Assembly (NCBI GenBank): GCA_963556695.1
Contig: CAUWAG010000006.1
Location: forward strand, 1,488,001-1,552,000
From: Anthostomella pinea
Taxonomy: Eukaryota; Ascomycota; Sordariomycetes; Xylariales; Xylariaceae
Direction: 5' to 3'
Length of the DNA: 64,000 bases
The position numbers and the translations under genes are program-made. Shown piece by piece: positions 54,731 to 64,000 of this stretch (its first letter is position 1; each line of letters opens with the position of its first letter). The notes under the pieces were generated by a model. The model was not told the DNA's origin. It saw only the letters and a list, made by a program, of their open reading frames with translations, and ran no database searches.

Positions 54731-55845
54731 AGAGAAGTCGCTGCCTGCTCCGCCGGGTTTAGCGGCACGCCCGATTCGGCATGACGTCTCATCTGCCCCA
54801 TGTGAGCTTGTGCACGTGCATAGTCCAGTCCGCCGCATCTCATAAGTACGGACGGCACCCCCGATGTTCCTTTCTGGGTACTCTCTACATCCCCTCCTTT
54901 GACTCCCGCCCTCGGTCCTGTGGATCTTGGTTTCACAGCCGTTCAGTTCCACATCACCTGCTATTGCCTAGACATTTGACTCACAGCTGACTCCGAGAAT
55001 GACTTTAGCTACTTTGGGAATCTGTGAACCTGCCCACCTCGACACCCACCTCGACACCCATATAGTGGCTTTCGCCACCTTAGCTGTCGATTATCATCCA
55101 TCGTTTGCTGGAATTTGAATACCTCTCTGCCCAAGCCATAGAGCTCGGAATGTCTGGGTAGGGGCCCAAACTCTGCCAGATAATTTCATCAGGTACTGGA
55201 CGCTGTGCAGAGTGCTCAGGGGACTACGCCTGGGGGGGGTACACCCATCCTTCGGCAGTCTGCAGCATGCACAAAACAGGTCCTCCATGGTAAGGGGCAG
55301 TCAGTTCTTGCATATGGTTCCAGAATTCGCCGTGGAAGCCTGAACAAGGACCGAGCGAGGCGTTGCGGCCCTCCACATTGGGCGCTTATTTGGCTCAAAA
55401 ATTTCCTTCTCGTCCATGCAATTGGACTATTGCGGTAACCCAGCCATTTTATGCAGGTAAACGGAATACATCAGCTGACAAACCTCGACACTCAATCATC
55501 ACTGGAGGCCTCCGAGTTGGCTGAATGAGGCAAGTACTCTCATACTCTGTCGCGGCAACTCCGAGAATCGTATGACCACGGGAGAAACTATTGGCTGGTG
55601 ATGATCGCGGAGGATCAGTGTGGTCTGGTGATATCTCTTGGCGGTAGTAATCGACGGCACGATGATATTCAGTGCTCGTGATATTCATGCTTTGGCAGAT
55701 TATTCACTTAATTTGGGTGTGACTGCTTACCTCTCGTTTCGGCTGACGATCAATACCCGTTCTGCTTAGCTCTACGTCTCGAGCCAGCTATAAAGTCAAC
55801 GTTCTTATGTTCTAGAGGACTCTGCTCTAAAGCCAACTCAATAAC
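54731..55845. other. no supported gene
   Basis: GC-balanced sequence with short frames only. ccacctcgacaccca is tandemly duplicated near 55036-55062. A candidate promoter region (ataaagtc near 55790) precedes the 55.85 kb frame. Confidence 0.4.
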
Positions 55846-57028
55846 TTGTTTATTACTCTTGACAGTGTAGCGACAATGCTGGTCAATCTTAGTTATATCA
55901 ATTTCTACACGCCCCCTAAGCCAATCGTTTCACAGAAATCTGGTTCTGTAAGAAAACCGGGTTTCCACGAGTCCACATGCTTAGGCTCAGACGGTCGTAT
56001 CCGATATCCCAGTTCGAACGGGATTGAAGAGGGCCATGGCCAGCGAGACTCAAGCTTGCCTTCTGGATCACGCCCGCTGCCGAGCGACGGACCTCCTACC
56101 TCGGAGAAGACTGCTACTGGGACCGCAAATGACACAAATTGTTCTGCGTCACTTACTCCTGAGGTAGTTGTGGCGCAGGGCTGCTCTACTCCCTCACTGA
56201 CAGAACCGTATGAAATGCAACGAGATCAGCCACGCTTTATGATAGACTACCCTGATCATTCTGAAAACACTGAAAGCCACGCTGGCCAGACGAGTGCGGT
56301 AGCCAACACAGTATCCGAGTCGGCATAATTCCCTCTGTCTCATTCGCCCCTGCCAAGCAGCGCAATGGTTTCTTCATTCCTAAATGTAATGCCCGACACC
56401 TTTCAGTTACCACACAAAGCGTCAGGGACTGTCTCTACTGAGAAGCACCATATAAAGCGAGGCTGCGCATGTATGCCTCCTGGTTCTTATTCAGAAAACA
56501 CCCTCTTAGACCGTGCGAATTCTAGAGTATCTGAACAAGGTGCGACGCCGCCCTTCGACAAGGGTTATGAATCATCCGAAGATAATAGTCATGACCTGGA
56601 CTATTCATCACAGTCAGCTACTACCAACAATGAAGACAGAGAGATTGATCCGAATCCGCTTCCATCCGATGATTCATCTGACACAGGATCTATTCATCAA
56701 TCATCTGCAGCAGTATTCGAGGAATGGCCACTGAAAGACACGCTACTTAAGCGCGTAGGGGTGGGCGATGTAACCATCTTCCAATTGCAATTTTCGTGGG
56801 AGCCAGGGAGTACGACCAAGCAGTATAATCCAAGACAAAGGGTCGAAGCTGCGCGAAGGAAATCTCGAAGGACTACTCGTTCAACTGAAAGACGTGAAGG
56901 GGCTATCATGGGAAGGCATCCACAATGAATTCACGAGTCATTTTCCAAGACGAAGTAAGGCATCTCTTCAGGTTCGTTACTCTACAAGGTTACAGAATAG
57001 GTTAGGCGGTGTGCAATCTCTGGAGTAG
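55846..57028 (+). pseudogene. Myb/SANT-like nuclear protein, broken
   Basis: One + frame runs from 55846 to 56928 with a single TAA at 56326-56328 (VSESA-stop-FPLSH). The body is Ser/Thr/Asp-rich and disordered. It then reads VFEEWPLKDTLLKRVGVGDV and TIFQLQFSWEP, a conserved module in fungal proteins that precede a Myb-like unit. After a one-base shift near 56840 another frame encodes the Myb/SANT-like end: LLVQLKDVKGLSWEGIHNEF, TSHFPRRSKASLQVRYSTRL, ending at TAG 57026-57028. The TAA is compatible with CAA-to-TAA. DNA binding or chromatin association is inferred from the family. Confidence 0.55.
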
Positions 57029-57432
57029 TGCAGAAGCGGCAGGGGGCGCCGCACGTATCAAGCGGTGACTGGCTCAGTGTCCAGTAGGCAGTGTCTGGGT
57101 AAAGGGACAGCAGCAGAGTGATCATGGATTGCAGAGAAATTTGAAACGGAGCGAAGCAGCGGAAATATATGTTTTTAATGAAAGAAGCCTAGTAGATAAG
57201 ATGACAAACCATATATGAAATCAAGGTACATTTCTATAACAAAACGTAGAAAGGCTTAGGCACAAAATAACACCGAGACATCGAACTTCAAGGACAAAGT
57301 GATTGTTAAAGGCAACGAAAAAGTCGCTTCACGGTATCTAGGCCTCCCTAAACCCGACCGGACTGTGGCTGTATATATACCAGCAATGTTGCCCATTTCA
57401 CCACCTCCGGGCAAGATGACCTGCCTCTGCCT

Positions 57433-57962
57433 TCACACAAGGCGCCCTTTCATCCCTTGCATCAGGGGGTTTGAATCGCCAAACATCGCCTCTGAAGTCC
57501 ATTCAACGCCTTGAGAGAGTCCCCGCACACCTTCTGCTATAGATAATGGCCAGGAGCCCAATTTATCTATTTGCAGGCGGCATCTATTGACATCTGTTAG
57601 CAGTAGAGCCCTGTCGATTTCGGCTAGGAAACGCGGTCAGCCATATTTGTGTGTCATTTGGCGATACTTTGATCCTTAGAAAACTAGCTTGCTTCGATGC
57701 GCCGCAACTGTCAGCCCATAATCCAAGCTAATAAAGATGAGATGATCAGAGCCGATCGTAAATTGTGAAATGCGACACGCGGAATCAGGTCTTTCGCCAG
57801 ACAGTGAGATGTTTTCGCCATCCTCCTGAACCCACCAGGTCTGGCGCTCGAGACTGGCGAGGCGGCATTTGATTCCTGTGGCCCAGCGCGCTTCATCTAG
57901 ACGGCTTGCGGCAGCGAGTGCAATAACTGTATCCAGGCCATTCTTATGTTTCTCAGTCTTTC
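57433..57962 (-). pseudogene. decayed unrecognised gene (two in-frame stops)
   Basis: The minus frame reads NGLDTVIALAAASRLDEARW, LASLERQTWWVQEDGENISL and FTIGSDHLIFISLDYGLTVA. After TAA and TGA stops it continues PRFLAEIDRALLLTDVNRCR and ends at TGA 57433-57435. Composition and continuity show it once coded. It borders the truncated end of the non-LTR element. I do not recognise the family. Confidence 0.45.
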
Positions 57963-59460
57963 TTTCCTGGTTTTGGGATCATCACTATCTCAGCTACTTT
58001 GAATGGTTTAGGGTGGTGTCTAATCTGTAGACAGGTCTGGAAAAGGGCTCTGATATGCTCCCCAATGACTGGCCAGCAAGCTTTCAGAGTCCGTACTGTG
58101 AGGGTGTCTACTCCTGGGGAGTTGCTCTTGGTCCCTATAGTGCACCCTTCAGCCTCTTCTAGTCCGACATGGTATTCAAGGGGAATGTGTGGCTTGGCTT
58201 GTGTGATCTGAGCAGACCAGGGGTCAATGATATCGTTGTCTGGGGTACTTCGTTCAAGCGTGGCTAAGCGTAGTGCATTTGCCTTGCTCTCTTATGACTC
58301 AAAGATTTGGTCCCCTATGATGATTGGGGGGAACGCAATCCTGCTGACAGCTTGTGCCAGGAAACAATTCTGTACAGGTCTTTTGGTTCAGTCGCTGAAT
58401 CAATTAGAGTCTGCCAGTACTCTCTCTTAGCTTTTTGGACCACACAGTGAAATTCCCGTTGGGCTGAATTTCGCCCTTCTTGGCTTGTGGTCTGTTTAAA
58501 AAGGGCCCTGTATGTCTGAACAGCTGCTTTGCAGTCATCATTCCACCAAGCAGTGGGCCTAGATTGATGGGGCTTCTTGCCCACTGTCCTGATATAGCCT
58601 TGAATCATATTGATCAAGCTTTGTGTAAAGGTATCCACCTGGCCAGGGGATACACCCAGCCAGGGGAGTTCATGAATCCTGGTTTGGACATTGTTTGCTA
58701 ACTCTTATAGTTTATCGTCCGGTATTATCCAATGATTGGCCTTAGGAACTCGGTCCCGATCTCCCTGAATTGGAATGACTATTCGTAATATCTCATGATC
58801 TGAGGTGCACTGAAGTGCATCATTGACTGAGGCTTTAGCCATGGGGACATCTGAGAACACCAGATCCAGTACATTTCTATCGTCATATGTTGGGACATCT
58901 GGTTCAGAAATCAGATCCAGTCCGTGGTCTGCCATAGTCTGTGCCAGTATGACGCCACCGTGATATCCTGGATTGCTCGAGTCCCAGGATATGTCGCCAG
59001 CATTAAAATCTCCAGTTATAACACAGCCAAAAGGTGGAGTCCATACTTCCAGAATATCATCCACTTCCTGTGGGTTGTTACATGGCCGGTAGACACTGGC
59101 AAATGTAATGCCTTGTACCTTGACCCAGGTGATGTCTTGTGTAACATAAGGCCGAAGTTGATCCACTTGAAGGTGTTTTCTCACATAGCTGAGAGATCTG
59201 GGCCGTGTACTGTCGCTATCCCAGGAATCCACTGGGGAGTATATATCGTAATTGGGGTGTGTCTTTACTCCCATTCTCCTGCCTGGTGGTATGCCAACCC
59301 AGGGCTCTTGCATCAGAATGATGTCTGCTTGTTCTCCTTTGTAGTCAGCCAGGTTGATGGCTAACTCTGTAGGGCCTGCACCCTTTTGTCCTCCTGCTGT
59401 ATTCATAGAATGGATGACTAGATGCCCGTGTCGATGTGTTTCGTTTGATGTACCTAACAT
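57955..59460 (-). pseudogene. LINE ORF2: APE-type endonuclease and start of RT, truncated
   Basis: The endonuclease (58705-59460) has the catalytic landmarks IHSMNTAGG (Asn), ILMQEPWVG (Glu), GDFNAGDISWD (Asp-x-Asn) and TSDHEI (Asp-His). A TAA at 58705-58707 interrupts it. The frame resumes (58315-58638, TAWWNDDCKAAVQTYRALFK) with the linker typical of fungal LINE ORF2, then RT block 0/1 (VAEIVMIPKPGKKD) before stops and loss of homology. Confidence 0.8.
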
Positions 59461-61030
59461 TGACTGACAACAATGGTATCGGCATCTCTGGGATGAGTTG
59501 TATCTGTTGTGTCGATTTGCATTGTGATGTCTTTGTTATTATTACTGGGTGTTAACCCAGCTTGGTTTCTGCCTGCTTCATTGAAGGCCTTGGATCTGGC
59601 TCTTTCTCCAGCCAGCCTTATTTCCTGGATTTGTTCCCATGTGTGCTTATGGATGATGCCTTTCACAACCTTGGGGCGTGCAGGACATTTATCGAAGTTG
59701 GTAGCATGAGGTCCTTTGCAGTTGACACACTTTGGGATTGATTTTTCGCACTCCCCCTGGTGTACTATACTGGCACAACGTGCACATACTTGTTTTTCAC
59801 ATCGGTAGTTCCTACCATGGTATCTGAAGCAGCTCGCACACTGGTGAACCTTGGGGGAGTATTGAATGTGCCTTAAGGTCATTGAGTGAGCAAAAAGCGT
59901 GAATAGTTTCTTTGCTGCACGGGGCAGAGAGATCACCCATGTGGTCTCTGGGTCAGAATCAACTGTGTTCCTTGAGAGTATGCACCTTAAAGGTCTGTCA
60001 CTTGTTTGGGCTTTAATTTCATTAGCAATAGCAATGTCGGTAATATCGATTATTAATCCTTCCGCACTGATGACCTTTCTTGGGCATCCATTGACCTTAT
60101 AGTGATGCCAGACCGTATGGGTCTCAATCTTTTCTGCCTTAAGAATATCGGTGATTTCTTCTTGGAAGGCCAGGAACTTAGCCTGAATTGGCTTATCCCT
60201 TGGGTGTAAGGTAAATCTGGAGGGGCACCGGGTCACTTCTTTAAGATCTTAAGGGTGGAGCTTAAGTCTTTTGTTCAGTGTAGACTTTATTCCGTAAGGC
60301 TCTAGGTAGCTATTATCTATGCGGACAAAGACCCAGAGATTATCCTGTTTCTTCTTTAGTTGATTGGCAGTGATAAGGGCGCCAGGCTATGTTTTTTTAT
60401 GGTAGTGTTGACTATCTATAGATGCTATCGTTGGCTAGAGGAGACAGCTTGGGCAAAGGTTATGGTGGGCTTTACCATCCCTATCCCCCCAGGGATGGTC
60501 TTCCTTTTGGGCGGATCTCGGGTTTCCAGCCACTCACTCAGACATTTAGAGAAGAAGGCGCTGAACTCCTTGGCATGTGAGTATAGTTTGGTTCCAGCTT
60601 TCTTAAGTGTCTTATCAACCGCTGCAACACACTCTTGAAACCTTGTTATCCTGGCTTTATAGAGGTGCTTGTCTTTAGCAAGTATTCTGGCAACTTGGTC
60701 TTGGCACTCTGAGGAGGAGGCTTTATTCCCTATATCGCGTGTAATGGCTTGGTCTGTCGAGATTTTGTTCAATTAAGGTCATTTCATTCCAGTAGTGCTG
60801 TTGTTATTAATATTTCAGGATTTTCCTTTCAGAGGAGAAATAACGGTAAAGTCAGCCTCAGAGACCTGTGAAGGGCTGCTGCTGATGTCGTCAAGCAGCG
60901 CCTGGCGGAGCCTGCTCGGAGTTGCCGGGCCGTATGTCTTTCTAGGGGCCGGGGATTTGAGCACGCCGCCGGTGGTCGTCTTTGGGACGGCCACAGGCGT
61001 GTTTGGGGGCCCGTCGTGGAAGGGTGCCAT
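59454..61030 (-). pseudogene. LINE ORF1 (gag-like, CCHC zinc knuckles), broken
   Basis: It starts at an ATG at 61030 (MAPFHDGPPNTPVAVPKTTT). It is interrupted by stops near 60780-60815 and by a TAA near 60248, and is then open to 59454. Three zinc-knuckle-like clusters occur: CASCFRYHGRNYRC, CARCASIVHQGEC and CVNCKGPHATNFDKC. A helical segment precedes them (QDQVARILAKDKHLYKARIT). ORF1 proteins of this class bind element RNA. Confidence 0.75.
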
Positions 61031-63029
61031 CCGGCTTGTGAGAAAAATTCTCTTGTGCCTTGACAGAGATAGTCAGTTACTGAGAGAAGTGCCTGTTTTA
61101 GTGCAAATATTAAGGTTGCGCCCTAACAGCGGGGCGCCAAGAAAAATAGTTTTTTTTGTTTGGTTTTTTTTGACGGCCTTGGGGATGCATAGATGGAGTT
61201 GAGCACATATGTCTGGAACAGGATACATCCAGTTGCAATTTCGTATCCTTGACGGTGTTCCGCTTTGAGATGCCCGTCTATTATGACTACTGAGTGTAGG
61301 ACGACGGCCGTTGCATCCGAGGGCCATAACGCGGTCTTCACATTCCTGAAGACGACCGCAAGGGGTATGCTGGAGTTGAACCTGGAGTGAAGTCCGGAAT
61401 GGGTTTACGGGCTTTTAAACGTCACAGGTGTATCCCGGTGCCATGTCATGTAGGCGATACTCGATGCGGCCGTGAGCGGTTGTGTTGGATAGGCTACCCA
61501 GACGCTCGGGATGACTTCCAGATTTCAGGCTCGCCACTCGCGGCGAGGTGTTGGAACGCTGTTTACCAAATGCGTTCCCAACGGAGTGTGCGGGTGACTC
61601 GCTCATACTCTCCCGCCTACCTAGTGCCATGCCGACTCGAGGCGGTAGAGTGACCACCAGAATTTGCAGCTTCCCAAGCTGGGCCGCTACTCATCGCCAG
61701 GCGTCCCAGTTCCGGGCACGTGCCACCAAGATGTACATACAAATACATAGACCTTCCGGCAGACAGTAGACCATGAATGGACCATCATCCCTTTCCACCT
61801 CATGCCATCCATCTGGTGCGGTGCGTGCGGAGGTGGATTGGTTGACCGTCACACTCATTTAGTACTGCTTTCGAACCAGATGTGTCATTCAGAGACGTCT
61901 GGATGCCCTCGTCTCCTTTTCACCATCCAAAGCCACCATCTGGCATGCTGGCAACACACCCCCCCGCAGTCATTCGATCTCCAACGGAAGCGTCACGGTT
62001 ACAACAGCTTCTCAAGCACCCATTTCTCAACAGACTTCATCAGCAGCCACGTTCAGATACGGAGACATCAAACGAGACCAACAACAGACGATTCAGAGCA
62101 GTCAACAGTCAAACCAACGCGATCACCCAAACCACGAATCACGAATTAAACCCTACGGAGGCGGAATGCCAGACGGGAACAGCAGTATCACACACAGAAA
62201 TCACAGGCATCACGATCACATTGAGAGACACACATCTGGAGGCATTCACACACTCACACCCATCACATCTGGAGGCACCATCACATACACGATGATAAGC
62301 AGGAGACCAACCCATTCATTGTGGTGAAGGTAGTACAGGTCGACCACTGAAATAACGTACCGTAGGGCCAGTCTCGACAGGGAGCCCTGCCAAGTACCAG
62401 TATATAAGGGCTGACAACCCCCCCCGGCCGAGAAAATACTTCAGATTTCTTCTTGGAATAAAGTTCAGAGTACCTTAACATATCAACATATACGACGCTG
62501 ATGCCCTGTCAATAACCAGTCCCACGGTACATTATTTCAGGGGTCAACCTGTAGTTGCCTAGACCTATCAGGTAGACCACATCATACACATAGCAGTCCC
62601 CAAGGCCGCAGTAGACACCATCATGCTTATGCCAGAACAAGAGCCGGTTACGCTATACCATAGGTCTCTTATGAACAAATATTGACATATAAATACAACA
62701 GAGAGCTGACTCGGAAGGACTCTCTCGCTATAGACCTCGAGGCTTCATGCCTGAGGACATTAGAAATCAACAGGGGGGATCTCCCGCTGCCCGATATAGT
62801 AGAAAGTTCATCAAAACGCTAGCTAGCCAGGAGCCGCCCAAAGCTCAGAACGTAAGTAGCGGTAGCGTGAAGCCCATACAATAATACATACGTTGTCGTT
62901 AGGCCATGTTTCGGGAGTTATGTTCAGGTCGGTCATGATATTCGAGAAAAGCGCCTGTCGCCACCATCATAGACCCGGGGCAGAAAAGACGTGTGTCGTT
63001 CGTTCACTGTCGTTAAGGTTTGGGCTCGC
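61031..63029. other. no supported gene outside the inverted-repeat element
   Basis: 61031-62330 has short frames only; the + frame 61882-62295 is Thr/His-rich low complexity. 62560-63029 is the region downstream of the kinase gene. No terminators or RNA genes are recognisable. Confidence 0.4.
62334..62553. mobile_element. 220-bp element with ~50-bp imperfect terminal inverted repeats (LTR- or MITE-like)
   Basis: The left end tacaggtcgaccactgaaat, aacgtaccgtaggg is the inverse of the right end (tcccacggtacattatttca, ggggtcaacctgta) with about five differences. Inside are a tatataaggg box (about 62400) and aataaa (about 62458), as in LTRs. The inner part also begins TGAAATAA and ends TTATTTCA. 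No flanking duplication is obvious, so solo LTR versus MITE cannot be settled. Confidence 0.55.
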
Positions 63030-64000
63030 TCAAAAGGTCTCGAAGAGGCTGTCATACTGGCGAGCCAGATCTTCTGTATAGGGCTCCCTCTTGCCGTCGT
63101 CTTCGGGGTAGACGTCAAAGCATTGCGCGTCGCCAGGAAATCGAATGTTCGGTTGAATGGGAGGCCGGACCTGTCGCTTGTACAGAGCATCCCAGTCGAT
63201 ACCTTGGAAGAAGGGATGAGATTTGACCGGTCGGGAGCCGCCACTAATATTCCCTAACCGTCTTGAACGATCCACCGTGCAGAAAGACCGAATGACATTC
63301 TGGGCATTGGGTGAGATGACGGGTTCTGCCGGGAAGAGGACTGGCTTTTCGATGATCCTGGAAGACGTCAGCACTACAGATATAATCCAGAATGCGCTGT
63401 GTCCACTGACTGCTTGTAAATTTCAATAGGATTCTGATGCCAGAATGGAGGGTATCCAGTCAGGAACTCGTATATCAAGATTCCCAGCGCCCACCAGTCA
63501 ACAGCCGTCGTGTGCCCCTTATTTTGAATCACCTCGGGTGCCAGGTACTCAGGTGTGCCACATAACGTGTATGTCTCGACTGGCCTGTCGTCTCTGCTGC
63601 CCAGCCTTTTTGCAAAGCCGAAATCGACCAGTTTGACATGCCCCTGGCTGTCCAGAAGCAAGTTCTCGGGCTTCAGGTCACGATATGCCACACCACCCTG
63701 TTTCTCATGCAGGAACTCGAGTACCAATACGATCTCTGCGGCAAAGAACTGCGCCCATTCTTCCGGAAACCTCCTATGCCTCCTTAAATAGCTGAAGAGC
63801 TCGCCGCCGGGGACGTAGTCGAGAAGCATGTATAGGGAGTCGTGGTCGGAGAATGTAGTTATCAGCTCGGTGATGAAGGGGTAGCCAGCAACGTCGCTTA
63901 GGATCTGTCGCTCGTCTCGTACGTGGTCGACCTGCTTCAGCTTGATGACCTCGGCCTTTCGTAGGATCTTGAGGGCAAACACCTTCTCCCTTTCCTCGTC
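63030..64000 (-). CDS. PKA-type AGC Ser/Thr kinase catalytic subunit, 3' part
   Basis: Exon 63411-64000 (running off the window) and exon 63030-63357 join across a 53-nt intron (gtcagt, gctgac, ttccag). Visible kinase motifs are the VAIK-type Lys (FALKILRK), YRDLKPENLLLD (catalytic loop, with Tyr for His), DFGFAKR, the activation segment TLCGTPEYLAPE with its phosphorylatable Thr, and the DWWALGILIYEF helix. The C-terminal tail (FFQGIDWDALYKRQVRPPIQ) ends in FETF, the PKA-style terminal hydrophobic motif. The Gly-rich loop and N-terminus lie outside the window. It resembles Eurotiales PKA C2-type subunits. It acts in cAMP signalling with a regulatory subunit (family knowledge). Confidence 0.93.

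Larger units (their letters stand above)
57955..61030 (-). mobile_element. non-LTR (Tad/I-like LINE) retrotransposon lacking its 3' part
   Basis: ORF1 and ORF2 lie in order on the minus strand. ORF1 ends at 59454 and overlaps the ORF2 ATG (59460) by 7 nt in an ATG..TAG arrangement. ORF2 keeps the endonuclease and the linker into the reverse transcriptase (KPFKVAEIVMIPKPGKKD near 57955-57990). The sequence then changes to unrelated DNA. Most of RT, any RNase H and the 3' tail are missing. Confidence 0.85.

Overview
The window is nuclear DNA of a filamentous ascomycete (Pezizomycotina), most likely from the Eurotiomycetes. That placement is inference. It rests on short introns (about 50-90 nt, GTRNGN...CTNAC/CTGAC...YAG), an intron-bearing tRNA-Pro, a PKA-type kinase of Eurotiales appearance, small Myb-like gene families common in Aspergillus/Penicillium relatives, and a fungal mobile-element set (pogo-like, solo LTRs, a non-LTR element, a SINE).

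The window has two halves. From about 5.5 to 32 kb it is gene-poor but not AT-rich: a mosaic of short coding-looking fragments, many repeated within the window in both orientations and mostly broken by stops or frameshifts. Recognisable pieces are separate RRM1, RRM2 and two RRM3 fragments of a Nam8/Csx1-type RNA-binding protein, an SRA-YDG domain, a two-finger C2H2 protein, Ser/Thr-rich wall-protein-like pieces, a small membrane-protein family and Myb-like fragments. Several short dispersed motifs overlie this mosaic.

From 32.9 to 64 kb the structure is clearer. A pogo-like DNA transposon with long TIRs and a TA target duplication (32.9-35.1 kb) abuts the 3' end of a relative. Two solo LTRs in opposite orientation, each with a 5-bp target duplication (36.1 and 47.2 kb), bracket the best intact genes: a three-exon GMC oxidoreductase, a small stress-type protein, an SGNH hydrolase and an unrecognised two-exon gene. 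They also bracket two genes carrying single premature stops. At 48-53 kb two copies of a tRNA-derived SINE have perfect 13-14 bp target duplications; one interrupts an exon of a multi-exon gene. An intron-containing tRNA-Pro(AGG) lies between them. A sharply bounded, about 1.1 kb very AT-rich block (53.65-54.73 kb) looks RIP-mutated. It is followed by a broken Myb/SANT protein, a decayed unknown gene, a non-LTR element that lost its 3' part, an inverted-repeat element and the 3' part of a PKA-type kinase gene running off the right edge.

No shared pathway is evident. The window reads as a transposon- and duplication-rich region with a few ordinary metabolic and signalling genes. The items most worth pursuing are the SINE family and its gene disruption, the scattered RRM fragments, and the dispersed short motifs at 20-25 and 29-32 kb.
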